From Ciceribacter ferrooxidans (lineage in GTDB: Bacteria; Pseudomonadota; Alphaproteobacteria; Rhizobiales; Rhizobiaceae), in NCBI RefSeq assembly GCF_004137355.1, contig NZ_SDVB01000380.1, positions 1 through 64,000 on the forward strand: 64,000 bases of DNA, in the 5' to 3' direction. How positions within the stretch are numbered: position 1 is the stretch's first letter; the number at the start of each line of letters is the position of its first letter. Below, in pieces: positions 38,483-47,560 of the stretch. A model generated the notes under the pieces. It made no database searches. It worked only from the letters and a program-made list of their open reading frames with translations, and was not told the origin of the DNA. The position numbers were made by a program, and so were the translations under genes.

Positions 38483-39333
38483 GACGCGAACCGCCCCAGA
38501 AGGCGCTCGACTATGCGCCGCTTATCTTTCCGGCGGGGATGCTGATCCTCTTCTTCGTCATCCCCTTCGGGACGATGATCGCGGTCAGCTTCTTCCAGCG
38601 TCAGCAGGGCGGCTTCTACGAGCCGGCCTTCGTCTTCGACAATTATGCGCGGTTCCTTTCCGCCTTCTTCGGCGGCGTGCTCGGCTTCTCGCTGCTGCTC
38701 GCGATCACGGTTGCCGTCGTGTGCGTCGTGCTCGGGCTACCCTTCACCTACCTGCTCTCGCGCATGTCGCGGAAGGTGCAGGTGGTCTGGCTGGTGGCGC
38801 TCTTGTCGATCCTGTCGCTTTCCGAGGTCATCATCGGCTTTGCCTGGTCGACGCTGCTCTCGCGGACCGCCGGGATATCGAACCTTCTCGTCATGCTCGG
38901 GATCATGGCAAAGCCGGTGGCGCTGATGCCGAATTTCGGCGCGGTGCTGACGGGCATGGTCTATCAGGCGCTGCCCTATACCGTGCTCGTCCTCTATCCC
39001 GCGCTGGTGCGCCTCGACCCGACGCTGACGGAAGCGGCGCGCACGCTCGGCGCCTCGCCGGTGCGCGCCTTCCTGACGGTCGTCGTGCCGGCGCTTCGAA
39101 ACACGATCATCGCGACGCTGATCATGGTCTTCATCTTCGCGCTCGGCTGCTACCTCCTACCGCAGATTCTCGGACGGCCGCAGCACTGGACGCTTTCGGT
39201 GCTGATCACCGACCAGGCGATCTATCAGTCGAACATGCCGTTCGCCGCCGCTATGGCCGTTTTCCTCGTGCTGGTGACGCTCGGGATGGTGGCGCTGACG
39301 CTTCTCGTCGGACGCAAGGGAGAGGCCGTATGA
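38479..39333 (+). CDS. polyamine-type ABC transporter permease (PotB class)
   Basis: 284 residues with six membrane segments and the EAA loop EAARTLGASPVRAFLTVVVP, which contacts the ATPase. It overlaps the ATPase gene by 4 bases upstream and the second permease gene by 4 bases downstream, so the three are translated as a unit. Confidence 0.9.
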   Translation: MRREPPQKALDYAPLIFPAGMLILFFVIPFGTMIAVSFFQRQQGGFYEPAFVFDNYARFLSAFFGGVLGFSLLLAITVAVVCVVLGLPFTYLLSRMSRKVQVVWLVALLSILSLSEVIIGFAWSTLLSRTAGISNLLVMLGIMAKPVALMPNFGAVLTGMVYQALPYTVLVLYPALVRLDPTLTEAARTLGASPVRAFLTVVVPALRNTIIATLIMVFIFALGCYLLPQILGRPQHWTLSVLITDQAIYQSNMPFAAAMAVFLVLVTLGMVALTLLVGRKGEAV

Positions 39334-40130
39334 GCCGCAATCTGACACGTCTCTATTTCGTCCTGATCGGGATCTTCCTCGCGATGCCGATTGTGGTGGT
39401 CGCCGGAGTGTCGGTCAACGAGAAGCAGAGCCTGACCTTCCCGCCGCAGGGATTTTCGCTTTCCTGGTACGGCGCGATCTTCACCGATCCGAGCTGGCGG
39501 GCGGCCCTTTTCTCCTCGGTGCTGCTGGCGCTCGCCTCGGCGGCGCTTGCGGTCGCCATCGCCCTGCCGCTCTCCTGGTTCCTGTGGCGGCGCATCGCGC
39601 CCTGGGCGAACATCTTCCGCGTTCTCGGGATCGCCCCCTTCACGCTGCCGCCGGTGATCACCGCGCTCGGTCTCCTGACCTTCTGGGCGGCGACCGGCTT
39701 CTACGGGCAGCCATGGACGGCGGTCATCGGCCACGCAATCTTCTTCGTGACCCTGCCGCTGGTGACGCTTTCCCTCGGCTTCTCTGCCATCGACCGCTCG
39801 CTGGTCGAGGCGGCGGCGACCATGGGTGCGGATGACAAGACGGTTTTCCGCACCGTCGTCCTGCCGCTCATCCGGCCGTATCTGGTCTCGGGCTACGCCT
39901 TCGCCTTCGTGCTGTCGCTCAACGAGTACATCGTTGCCTATATGACGGTCGGCTTCACTATGGAGACGCTGCCGATCAAGATCTTCAACGCGCTGCGCTA
40001 CGGCTATACGCCGGTGATGGCCTCCGTCACCGTGCTCTTCGTCGTGGCGGCGGCGCTGATCTTCGGGCTGGTGGCACGCTTCGGCGACCTGCCGAAGTTG
40101 CTCGGTGCCATGGCCGCCGACGACCGCTGA
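39330..40130 (+). CDS. polyamine-type ABC transporter permease (PotC class)
   Basis: 266 residues from ATG 39330, six membrane segments beginning LYFVLIGIFLAMPIVVVAG. The EAA loop is VEAAATMGADDKTVFRTVVL. Longer in-frame starts upstream would overlap the first permease fully and are not used. Last gene of the plus-strand cluster; convergent with the dehydrogenase gene at 40161. Confidence 0.9.
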   Translation: MSRNLTRLYFVLIGIFLAMPIVVVAGVSVNEKQSLTFPPQGFSLSWYGAIFTDPSWRAALFSSVLLALASAALAVAIALPLSWFLWRRIAPWANIFRVLGIAPFTLPPVITALGLLTFWAATGFYGQPWTAVIGHAIFFVTLPLVTLSLGFSAIDRSLVEAAATMGADDKTVFRTVVLPLIRPYLVSGYAFAFVLSLNEYIVAYMTVGFTMETLPIKIFNALRYGYTPVMASVTVLFVVAAALIFGLVARFGDLPKLLGAMAADDR

Positions 40131-40160
40131 CCGCCGACGGCAATCGCCCCGAGCTCCGCG

Positions 40161-41051
40161 TCAGGCCTGGAGGCCGCCGCGCAGCATCTCGATGATGGCG
40201 GAGAAGTCGCGTCCGCCCTGTCCCTGCTTCTCGAAGAGGCCGTAGATCTGCGCGGCCTCCGCGCCGAGCGGCGTCGCCGCACCGGTCGAAAGTGCGGCGT
40301 CCTGGGCGAGCTTCAGGTCCTTCAGCATAAGCGCCGCGGCAAAGCCCGGCCGGTAGTCGTTGTTGGCGGGCGAGGTCGGGACGGGGCCGGGGACGGGGCA
40401 ATAGGTGTTCAGCGACCAGCACTGGCCGGAGGAGGTCGAGGCGACGTCGAACAGTGCCTGGTGCGAGAGGCCGAGCGCCTCGCCGAGCACGAAGGCTTCG
40501 CAGACGCCGATCATGGAAATGCCGAGGATCATGTTGTTGCAGATCTTCGCCGCCTGGCCGGCGCCGTTGCCGCCGCAATGGACGATCTTGCGTCCCATGG
40601 CTTCGAGATACGGTTTCGCGCGCTCGAACGCATCCCCGGACCCGCCGGCCATGAAGGTCAACGTACCGGCGGCCGCGCCACCCGTGCCGCCGGAGACGGG
40701 GGCGTCGAGCGAGGCGCAGCCCTTGCCGGCGGCAAGCTCATGGGCCTGGCGTGCGCTGTCGACGTCGATGGTCGAGCAGTCGATCAGGAGCGTCGAGGCC
40801 GGGACCACCTTGACGAGTTCCCGCCAGACCGCGAGCACATGCTCGCCCTTCGGCAGCATGGAGACGACGACGCCTGCACCTTCCGCAGCCTCCGCCAGCG
40901 AGGAAGCCGGCGTGACGCCGGTTGCCTCCGCCGCCTTCAGGATTTCCGCGGAAAGGTCGAAGCCACGGACCTCGTGCCCGGCCTTGACGAGGTTGGCGGC
41001 CATCGGGCCGCCCATATTGCCCAGTCCGATGAATGCGATGGGTGCTGCCAC
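40161..41051 (-). CDS. 3-hydroxyisobutyrate dehydrogenase family protein
   Basis: 296 residues from GTG 41051, which has AAGGAG about 8 bases upstream and gives the family's usual length. The Rossmann motif FIGLGNMGGPMAANL, the substrate loop DAPVSGGTGGAAAGTLTFM (in part), and the catalytic lysine in GAGQAAKICNNMIL are present. This family reduces or oxidises beta-hydroxy acids (3-hydroxyisobutyrate, tartronate semialdehyde). A valine-pathway role is possible but no mmsA is near. It lies 13 bases after the GMC oxidoreductase gene. Confidence 0.84.
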   Translation of the reverse strand: MAAPIAFIGLGNMGGPMAANLVKAGHEVRGFDLSAEILKAAEATGVTPASSLAEAAEGAGVVVSMLPKGEHVLAVWRELVKVVPASTLLIDCSTIDVDSARQAHELAAGKGCASLDAPVSGGTGGAAAGTLTFMAGGSGDAFERAKPYLEAMGRKIVHCGGNGAGQAAKICNNMILGISMIGVCEAFVLGEALGLSHQALFDVASTSSGQCWSLNTYCPVPGPVPTSPANNDYRPGFAAALMLKDLKLAQDAALSTGAATPLGAEAAQIYGLFEKQGQGGRDFSAIIEMLRGGLQA

Positions 41052-41064
41052 GGGGTGTCTCCTT

Positions 41065-42660
41065 CTATCGGTTGTCGGCAAGGATCATTTCGGCGGCCTT
41101 CTCGGCGATCATGATCGTCGGCGAGTTGGTGTTGCCGGAGGTGATGGTCGGCATGATCGAGGCGTCGGCGATCCTGAGGCGCTTGAGCGCCCGCATCCGG
41201 AGCCGCGGGTCGACGACGCTCTCGGCGTCGGCGCCCATGCGGCAGGTGCCGACCGGATGGAAGATCGTCGTGCCGATGTCGCCGGCCGCACGGATCAGCT
41301 CTTCGTCCGTCTCGAAGGCGGGGCCGGGCTTGTACTCCTCCGGCCGGTAGCGCGCGAAGGAGGGCTGGGCCGCGATCCGGCGGGTCAGGCGGATCGAGCG
41401 GATCGCCGTCTCCCGGTCGCCGGCCGTCGAGAGATAATGCGGGCTGATCACCGGCTGGGCGGCGAAGTCCGGGCTCTGCAGATGGATGGAGCCGCGGCTT
41501 TCCGGCCGCAGGTTGCAGACGCTCGCCGTGATCGCCGGGAAGGGATGAACCGGATCGCCGAACTTGTCGAGCGAGACTGGCTGGACGTGGTATTCGAGGT
41601 CGGCGGTGTCCTTGTCCGGGCTGGACTTCGTGAAGATGCCGAGCTGGCTCGGCGCCATCGCCATCGGGCCGGAGCGTCGCAAGAGGTATTCGAGCCCGAT
41701 CGCCGCCTTGCCGAAGAGGCTCGACGCCTTTTCGTTCAGCGTCGGCAGGCCGCTCACTTTGTAGACGAGCCGGAGCTGCAGATGGTCCTGCAGGTTCTCG
41801 CCGACGCCCTTCACCTCCGTCACCACCTCGACGCCGGCCTTCTGCAGCACGTTGCCGCGTCCGACGCCGGAGAGTTCGAGGATGTGCGGGCTGCCGATCG
41901 CACCGGCGGCGAGCACCGTCTCGCGGCGGGCGCGGAAGATCTTCGTCATGCCCTCGTGCCAGACCTCGACCCCGGCGACGGCACCGCCCTCGATGATGAG
42001 CCGCTTCGCCTGCGCCCTCGTCAGCACGGTGAGGTTGCCGCGTTTGACCGCCGGCCGCAGGAAGGCCTTGGCGGTGTTCCAGCGGATGCCGGCGCGCTGG
42101 TTGACGTCGAAATAGCCGGAACCCTCGTTGTCGCCACGATTGAAATCGTCGGTCATCGGAATGCCGGCTTCGAGTGCGGCCTTCTGGAAGGCTTCGAGGA
42201 TCGCCCAGCGGACGCGGGCCTTCTCCACCCGCCATTCGCCGCCCGAGCCATGTGCGTCGTCGGCACCCTTGTAGAAATCCTCGGACTTGCGGAAGATCGG
42301 CAGCACGTCTTCCCAGCCCCAGCCGGTGCAGCCCATCTGCCGCCAGAGGTCGTAGTCGCGCGCCTGGCCGCGCATGTAGATCATGCCGTTGATCGACGAG
42401 CAGCCGCCGAGCACCTTACCGCGCGGATAGAGAAGGGCGCGGCCGTTCAACCCCTCTTCCTTCGCTGTGGTGAAGCACCAGTCCGTTCGCGGGTTGTTGA
42501 TGCAGTAGAGATAGCCGACCGGGATGTGGATCCAGTGGTAGTTGTCGCTGCCGCCCGCTTCGAGGAGCAGCACGCGCGTCGAACGGTCGGCGGCGAGGCG
42601 GTTAGCCAGAACGCAGCCTGCACTTCCGGCGCCGACGATGATGTAGTCGTAGTTTTCCAT
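41065..42660 (-). CDS. GMC-family FAD oxidoreductase (choline/alcohol dehydrogenase-like)
   Basis: 531 residues. FAD-binding IIVGAGSAGCVLANRLA, GMC signature 1 RGKVLGGCSSINGMIYMRG, signature 2 GAIGSPHILELSGVG, and the C-terminal catalytic His region IFHPVGTCRMG followed by GNTNSPTIMIAEKAA. The ATG 42660 (MENYDYIIVG) is chosen; the frame runs on to 42765. Choline dehydrogenase BetA is the best-known relative, but there is no betB/betI here and the substrate is open. Co-directional with a branched-chain-type importer. Confidence 0.85.
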   Translation of the reverse strand: MENYDYIIVGAGSAGCVLANRLAADRSTRVLLLEAGGSDNYHWIHIPVGYLYCINNPRTDWCFTTAKEEGLNGRALLYPRGKVLGGCSSINGMIYMRGQARDYDLWRQMGCTGWGWEDVLPIFRKSEDFYKGADDAHGSGGEWRVEKARVRWAILEAFQKAALEAGIPMTDDFNRGDNEGSGYFDVNQRAGIRWNTAKAFLRPAVKRGNLTVLTRAQAKRLIIEGGAVAGVEVWHEGMTKIFRARRETVLAAGAIGSPHILELSGVGRGNVLQKAGVEVVTEVKGVGENLQDHLQLRLVYKVSGLPTLNEKASSLFGKAAIGLEYLLRRSGPMAMAPSQLGIFTKSSPDKDTADLEYHVQPVSLDKFGDPVHPFPAITASVCNLRPESRGSIHLQSPDFAAQPVISPHYLSTAGDRETAIRSIRLTRRIAAQPSFARYRPEEYKPGPAFETDEELIRAAGDIGTTIFHPVGTCRMGADAESVVDPRLRMRALKRLRIADASIMPTITSGNTNSPTIMIAEKAAEMILADNR

Positions 42661-42800
42661 GTCGCTCCGCTTGTCCCTTCTCCCGGCGTACGGGGACAGG
42701 GTGAGGTGAGGGCAAACGCCTCGCCCTCCCGTGATGCAGTGCCCCTCGTCCGGCCTGCCGGCCACCTTCTCCCCGCAGGCGGGGAGAAGGAAACTTGTGG
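42661..42800. repeat. rhizobial intergenic palindromes
   Basis: 140 bases between livM-type and GMC genes. It contains a perfect hairpin CCTTCTCCCCGC-AG-GCGGGGAGAAGG at 42765-42790 and a second imperfect GC-rich segment (about 42676-42730). The hairpin matches that at 37278-37303. RIME-like repeat, possibly also an attenuator for the GMC and dehydrogenase genes. Confidence 0.7.
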
Positions 42801-43796
42801 CTAATGCCGGTGTTCGAAGCCGAGTTTGCGTCCGAGGCGGGACTCATAGAACTCGCCGACGATCCCGCGCCGGAACAGCAGCACGCAGACCATGAAGACG
42901 ATGCCGGTGATGATGGTAACGGGGAATTCCGAGGTCGCGAGATAATTCCCGAGCGTCACCACGAGGCCTGCGCCGATCACCGGGCCGACGAGCGTGCCGA
43001 TGCCGCCGAGCAGCGTCATCAGGATTACCTCGCCGGACATCTGCCAGGTGACGTCGGTGAGGGTTGCGAACTGGAAGACCAGGGCCTTCAGCCCGCCGGC
43101 AAGCCCGGCGAGGGCCGCCGACATCACGAAGGCGCCGAGCTTGTAGCGCGCGACCGAATAGCCGAGCGAGGTTGCGCGGACTTCATTCTCGCGGATCGAC
43201 TTTAGGATCATGCCGAAGGGCGAATTGATGAAGCGCCAGATCACCAGCATGCCGATGAGGAACACTGCGAGCACGAAGAAGTACATGTTGAGCGGTGTGC
43301 CGAGATCGATGAAGCCGAGGAGCTTGCCGCGCGGCACGGATTGGATGCCGTCCTCGCCGTGGGTGAATTCCGCCTGCAGGCAGAAGAAGTAAAACATCTG
43401 CGCGAGCGCCAGCGTGATCATCGCGAAGTAGATGCCCTGCCGGCGGATGGCGAAGAAGCCCATGACGAGGCCGAGCACGGCCGCGCCCGCGACCCCGACG
43501 AGGAGCCCGAGCTCCGGCGGAAAGCCCCATTCCTTGACCGCGTGGGCGGTGAAATAGGCAGCGCCTCCGAAGAAGGCCGCATGGCCGAAGGAGAGGAGGC
43601 CGGTATAGCCGAGCAGCAGGTTGAAGGAGCCTGCAAACAACGCGAAGCACAGGAGCTTCATCACGAAGATCGGATAGAGGAAGAAGGGGGCGGCGGCGAG
43701 GAGGCCGATGCCGCCCGCAAGCAGGATCACCTGCACGAGGACGGGACGTCCGCCGCCGATGTCGGAAGTGGTCGTTACCTGAGCCATGTCACGCAT
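42801..43796 (-). CDS. branched-chain amino acid-type ABC permease LivM
   Basis: 331 residues (328 if ATG 43787 is used), eight to ten hydrophobic segments. Motifs NLLLGYTGLLSFGHAAFFG, FAIRRQGIYFAMITLALAQ (in part) and SIRENEVRATSLGY are those of LivM. It overlaps the livH stop. Neither start has a clear ribosome site, so translation may be coupled to livH. Confidence 0.9.
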   Translation of the reverse strand: MRDMAQVTTTSDIGGGRPVLVQVILLAGGIGLLAAAPFFLYPIFVMKLLCFALFAGSFNLLLGYTGLLSFGHAAFFGGAAYFTAHAVKEWGFPPELGLLVGVAGAAVLGLVMGFFAIRRQGIYFAMITLALAQMFYFFCLQAEFTHGEDGIQSVPRGKLLGFIDLGTPLNMYFFVLAVFLIGMLVIWRFINSPFGMILKSIRENEVRATSLGYSVARYKLGAFVMSAALAGLAGGLKALVFQFATLTDVTWQMSGEVILMTLLGGIGTLVGPVIGAGLVVTLGNYLATSEFPVTIITGIVFMVCVLLFRRGIVGEFYESRLGRKLGFEHRH

Positions 43797-44676
43797 CCCG
43801 GCCGAAGAGGCCTGCCGGCCTGATGAGAAGAACGATCGCCATGATGACGAAGATCACGATATTGGACGCCTCCGGATAGAAGACCTTTGTCAGGCCTTCA
43901 GCGATCCCCAGCATGTAGCCGGTGACGATCGCCCCCATGATCGAACCCATGCCGCCGACGACCACCACGGCGAAGACGACGATGATGATGTTGGACCCCA
44001 TGAGCGGCGACACCTGGTAGACCGGAGCGGCGAGCACGCCGGCGAAAGCGGCGAGCGCCACCCCGAGGCCGTAGGTGAGGGTCAGGAGCACCGGCACGTT
44101 GACGCCGAAGACCTGCACGAGCGTCGAGTTTTCCGTTGCGGCGCGCAGATAGGCGCCGAGCTTGGTCTTCTCGATCAGAAGCCAGGTGGCAAGACAGACC
44201 ACGAGCGACACCACGACCACCCAGCCGCGATAGATCGGCAGGAACATGAAGCCGAGATTGGTGCCGCCGGCGAGCGCCGTCGGCGTTGCATAGGGTTGCC
44301 CCGACGCACCGTAGAGGTAGCGGAACGTCCCCTCGATCGTCAGTGCCAGGCCGAAGGTGAAGAGGAGGCCATAGAGCGGGTCGAGGTCGTAGAGGCGCCG
44401 GAGGAAGAGCCGTTCGATCGCCGCGCCGAAGAGGCCGACGATCAGCGGCGCGAGGATCAGCGCCGGCCAGTAGCCGATGCCCCCGAAGGTCAGCAGCAGA
44501 TAGGCGACGAAGGCGCCGAGCATGTATTGTGCGCCGTGGGCGAAGTTGATCATCCGCAGGAGGCCGAAGATGATCGCAAGCCCGAGGCTCAGCAGGGCAT
44601 AGAAGGAGCCGTTGATGAGGCCGATCAGAAGCTGTCCGAGAAGCGCCTGGAGCGGGATGCCGAAGATTGTCGCCAT
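43789..44676 (-). CDS. branched-chain amino acid-type ABC permease LivH
   Basis: 295 residues. The N terminus LIGLINGSFYALLSLGLAII (in part) and FGLLRMINFAHGAQYMLGAF (in part) are the LivH hallmarks; the cytoplasmic loop KLGAYLRAATENSTLVQVFG (in part) is the ATPase contact. Three bases separate it from livF. Confidence 0.92.
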   Translation of the reverse strand: MATIFGIPLQALLGQLLIGLINGSFYALLSLGLAIIFGLLRMINFAHGAQYMLGAFVAYLLLTFGGIGYWPALILAPLIVGLFGAAIERLFLRRLYDLDPLYGLLFTFGLALTIEGTFRYLYGASGQPYATPTALAGGTNLGFMFLPIYRGWVVVVSLVVCLATWLLIEKTKLGAYLRAATENSTLVQVFGVNVPVLLTLTYGLGVALAAFAGVLAAPVYQVSPLMGSNIIIVVFAVVVVGGMGSIMGAIVTGYMLGIAEGLTKVFYPEASNIVIFVIMAIVLLIRPAGLFGRDA

Positions 44677-44679
44677 GGT

Positions 44680-45381
44680 TCAGACCCCCAGGACCTTGTG
44701 GAGCATGTCCATGCGCTCGGGCAACTCCTCCACCTTGAATTCGGAAACCATCTGGCCATGCTCCATCAGGTAGAAGCGGTCGGCGACCCGGCTTGCGAAA
44801 CGGAAGTTCTGCTCGACCAGAAGCACGGTCATGCCGCGTTCCTTGAGCTTTTTCAGCACTTCGCCGATGCGCTGGACGATGACCGGGGCAAGCCCCTCCG
44901 TCGGTTCGTCGAGAATCAGCAACTTGACGCCGGTCCGCAGGATGCGGGCGATCGCCAGCATCTGCTGTTCGCCACCGGAAAGGCGGGTGCCCTGGCTGTT
45001 GCGTCGCTCCTGGAGGTTCGGGAAGAGCTCGAAGATCTCGTCGAGCGACATGCCGCCGTCCGCGACCTGCGGCGGCAGCATGAGGTTTTCCATGACCGAA
45101 AGGGTCGAGAAGATGCCGCGCTCCTCCGGCACGAAGCCGATGCCGCAGCGGGCGGTGCGGTGCAGCGGCACCTTCATCATGTCGGTGCCGTTGAAAACGA
45201 TCTGACCCTTGCGGGCGCGCACGATTCCGACCAGCGTGCGCAGCGTCGTCGTCTTGCCGACGCCGTTGCGGCCGAGAATGGTGACCGTCTCGCCTTCGCG
45301 CACGGTCATGTCGACGCCATGCAGGATGTGGCTTTCGCCGTACCAGGCATTGAGGCCGCGGACCTCGAGAAGTGCCGTCAT
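44680..45381 (-). CDS. branched-chain amino acid-type ABC ATPase LivF
   Basis: 233 residues. Walker A GRNGVGKTT, signature LSGGEQQMLAIAR, Walker [15 protein letters not shown]-loop LVEQNFRFA. One base after the livG stop. LivF-type proteins end soon after the H-loop, as here. Confidence 0.92.
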   Translation of the reverse strand: MTALLEVRGLNAWYGESHILHGVDMTVREGETVTILGRNGVGKTTTLRTLVGIVRARKGQIVFNGTDMMKVPLHRTARCGIGFVPEERGIFSTLSVMENLMLPPQVADGGMSLDEIFELFPNLQERRNSQGTRLSGGEQQMLAIARILRTGVKLLILDEPTEGLAPVIVQRIGEVLKKLKERGMTVLLVEQNFRFASRVADRFYLMEHGQMVSEFKVEELPERMDMLHKVLGV

Positions 45382-45382
45382 C

Positions 45383-46168
45383 TCACGCCTCCTCCGTGCC
45401 CATGTAGGCGACGCGCACGCGCGGGTCGCTGCTGACCGTGTCGTAATTGCCCTCGGCGAGGATTTCGCCGCGCTGCAGGACTGTGACGTGGTGGCAGATA
45501 TCGGCGACGACCGAGAGATTGTGCTCGACCATCAGCACGGCACGGGTCTTTGCCACCTCGCGGATGAGACCGGCGATCACGCGCACATCCTCCTGGCCCA
45601 TACCGGCGAGTGGCTCGTCGAGAAGCAGGACCTTGGGATCTAGGGCGAGTGTCGTTGCAATCTCCAGCGCGCGCTTGCGGCCATAGGAAAGATCGGCGGC
45701 GATCGTGTTGCGCTCGCGGATCAGGCCGACGCTTTCGAGCAGGTTCTCGGCGCGCGGCGTCAGCGCGTCGAGCGCCGAAAGAGGACGCCAGAACTGGTGG
45801 GCGAGCCCATTGGGACGCTGGAGCGCGACACGCACATTGTCGAGCACGCTCAGGTGCGGAAACACCGCGGAAATCTGGAAGGAGCGCACCAGCCCCATCC
45901 GCGCGACCTTGTCGGCCGGCGTGCTGGTGATCTCCTCACCGAGCAGCGTGATCGTGCCCGCCGTCGGCTGCAGGAATTTCGTGAGCAGGTTGAAAACGGT
46001 GGTCTTGCCCGCGCCGTTCGGCCCGATCAGGGCATGCACCCGTGCATGATGGACGTCGAGATCGACGTCCCGGACGGCAGTGAAGCCGCCGAAATCGCGG
46101 CGGAGGCCGCGCGCGGACAAGACCACGCGCGGCTCCGTAGAAGTTCTTTCGGAGGGAAGGCTCGTCAT
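45383..46168 (-). CDS. branched-chain amino acid-type ABC ATPase LivG
   Basis: 261 residues. Walker A GPNGAGKTT, an unusual signature region ADLSYGRKRALEIATTLAL that is typical for LivG, Walker B VLLLDEPLAGMGQ, H-loop MVEHNLSVV. It lies 13 bases after the binding protein gene. Confidence 0.92.
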   Translation of the reverse strand: MTSLPSERTSTEPRVVLSARGLRRDFGGFTAVRDVDLDVHHARVHALIGPNGAGKTTVFNLLTKFLQPTAGTITLLGEEITSTPADKVARMGLVRSFQISAVFPHLSVLDNVRVALQRPNGLAHQFWRPLSALDALTPRAENLLESVGLIRERNTIAADLSYGRKRALEIATTLALDPKVLLLDEPLAGMGQEDVRVIAGLIREVAKTRAVLMVEHNLSVVADICHHVTVLQRGEILAEGNYDTVSSDPRVRVAYMGTEEA

Positions 46169-46181
46169 TTCCGGCCGGGAC

Positions 46182-47384
46182 TTACTTCACGAACTCGCAA
46201 CCGCTCTTGGACGGATCGATATAGGCATCCTTGCCGGGAATGGTCGCGAGAACGTTGAAGTAGTCCCAGGGCTCCTTGCTGTCGCCGGGTTTCTTCACTT
46301 CGAGCAGGTACATGTCGTGGAACATGCGGCCGTTGGGGCCGACCGTACCGCCGCGGCCGAAGACGTCGTCGACCGGCATTTCGTGCAGCGCCTTGGCGAC
46401 GGCTTCCGTCTCGTCCGTTCCGGCCTTCTCGATCGCCTTCAGGTACTGCAGCACGGCGGAATAGGTGCCGGCATGGACCATGTTCGGCATCTTGCCGGTG
46501 TGTTCGAAGAAGCGTTTGCCGAATTTCTGGCTGTCCTCGTCGCGGTTCCAGTAGAAGCCTTCGGTGAGCGTCAGGCCCTGCGCCGCCTCGAGGCCGAGAC
46601 CATGTACTTCGGCGAGCGTGAAGAGGAGAGCCGCGAGACGCTGACCGCCCTGGGTGATGCCGAATTCGGCCGCCTGTTTGATCGCGTTCTGCGTGTCGGC
46701 GCCGGCATTGGCGAGGCCGACCACCTTGGCGCCCGAGGACTGCGCCTGCAGCAGGAAGGACGAGAAGTCGGTGGTCGCGAGCGGATGGCGCACCGCGCCG
46801 ACGACGCTACCGCCGCTCGCCTTGACGAAGTCGCTGGTCTGCTGTTCGAGGGAGTAGCCGAAGGCGTAGTCGGCAGTCAGGAAGAACCAGCTGTCGCCGC
46901 CCTGTTTCACGAGCGCGCCGCCGGTGCCGACCGCAAGGGCGTGGGTGTCATAGGCCCAGTGGAAGCCGTAGGGGCTGCACTGCTTGCCGGTGAGTTCCGT
47001 CGTCGCCGCGCCGGTGACGATGTCGATCTTCTTCTTTTCCTTGCCGATCGCCTGAACGGCGAGCGCGACCGACGAGGTCGTCAGTTCCATGATCGCATCG
47101 ACCTGCTCGGTATCGTACCACTGGCGGGCGATGTTCGAGGCGATGTCCGGCTTGTTCTGGTGGTCGGCGTCGACGATCTCGACCGGCACGCCGAGCACCT
47201 TGCCGCCGTAATCCTCGATCGCCATCTTGGCGGCTTCGACCGACGACTTGCCGCCGAAATCGGCGTAAACGCCGGACTGGTCGTTCAGGATGCCGATCTT
47301 GACTTTGCCGTCCGATGCGTCGGCCAGAGCAGCGGTGCTGCTCGCCAGCACGATCGCCAGCGAGGCGATGAGATTCTTGCGCAT
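46182..47384 (-). CDS. branched-chain amino acid-type ABC substrate-binding protein
   Basis: 400 residues. Signal peptide MRKNLIASLAIVLASSTAALA, then SDGKVKIGILNDQSGVYADF (in part), a type I binding-protein fold of the LivJ/AmiC/UrtA class. ATG 47384 has GGGAGGAG a few bases upstream. This class binds many ligands besides leucine, such as amides, urea, aromatic acids and short carboxylates. Linkage with GMC and 3-hydroxyisobutyrate-dehydrogenase-like enzymes suggests a hydroxylated ligand, but this is only inference. A LysR operator-like dyad lies 35 bases upstream. Confidence 0.9.
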   Translation of the reverse strand: MRKNLIASLAIVLASSTAALADASDGKVKIGILNDQSGVYADFGGKSSVEAAKMAIEDYGGKVLGVPVEIVDADHQNKPDIASNIARQWYDTEQVDAIMELTTSSVALAVQAIGKEKKKIDIVTGAATTELTGKQCSPYGFHWAYDTHALAVGTGGALVKQGGDSWFFLTADYAFGYSLEQQTSDFVKASGGSVVGAVRHPLATTDFSSFLLQAQSSGAKVVGLANAGADTQNAIKQAAEFGITQGGQRLAALLFTLAEVHGLGLEAAQGLTLTEGFYWNRDEDSQKFGKRFFEHTGKMPNMVHAGTYSAVLQYLKAIEKAGTDETEAVAKALHEMPVDDVFGRGGTVGPNGRMFHDMYLLEVKKPGDSKEPWDYFNVLATIPGKDAYIDPSKSGCEFVK

Positions 47385-47418
47385 ATGGTCTCCTCCCAGA
47401 GTCTTCCAGACTGCGAAT

Positions 47419-47436
47419 CTGTTCAATTTTGACCAG
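47419..47436. promoter_or_regulatory. LysR operator-like dyad, importer side
   Basis: CTGTTC-AATTTT-GACCAG, an 18-base dyad with one mismatch and an A/T-only spacer, 35 bases upstream of the binding protein start. It matches the dyad at 47528-47545 in both arms and spacer length. Confidence 0.6.
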
Positions 47437-47527
47437 CCGCGCTCCTCGACGCGGCCAATCGTGGGCGCATGATCCGGGAAAAGATCGATTGACGCAAGTT
47501 TTAGCGCCGACTAATTGCAAACAGGTT

Positions 47528-47545
47528 CTGTTCGTTTTTGAACAG
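47528..47545. promoter_or_regulatory. LysR operator-like dyad, regulator side
   Basis: Perfect CTGTTC-N6-GAACAG dyad with a GTTTTT spacer, 16 bases upstream of the LysR gene's ATG. The centre is 109 bases from that of the matching dyad at 47419-47436. The arrangement fits autorepression plus control of the divergent importer. Confidence 0.65.
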
Positions 47546-47560
47546 ATATCGGGAGCGACG

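Noticed and set aside
41065-42660. Choline-to-betaine pathway (betA)
   Set aside because: GMC signatures are general, and betB, betI and a choline importer are absent. Named only as a GMC oxidoreductase.
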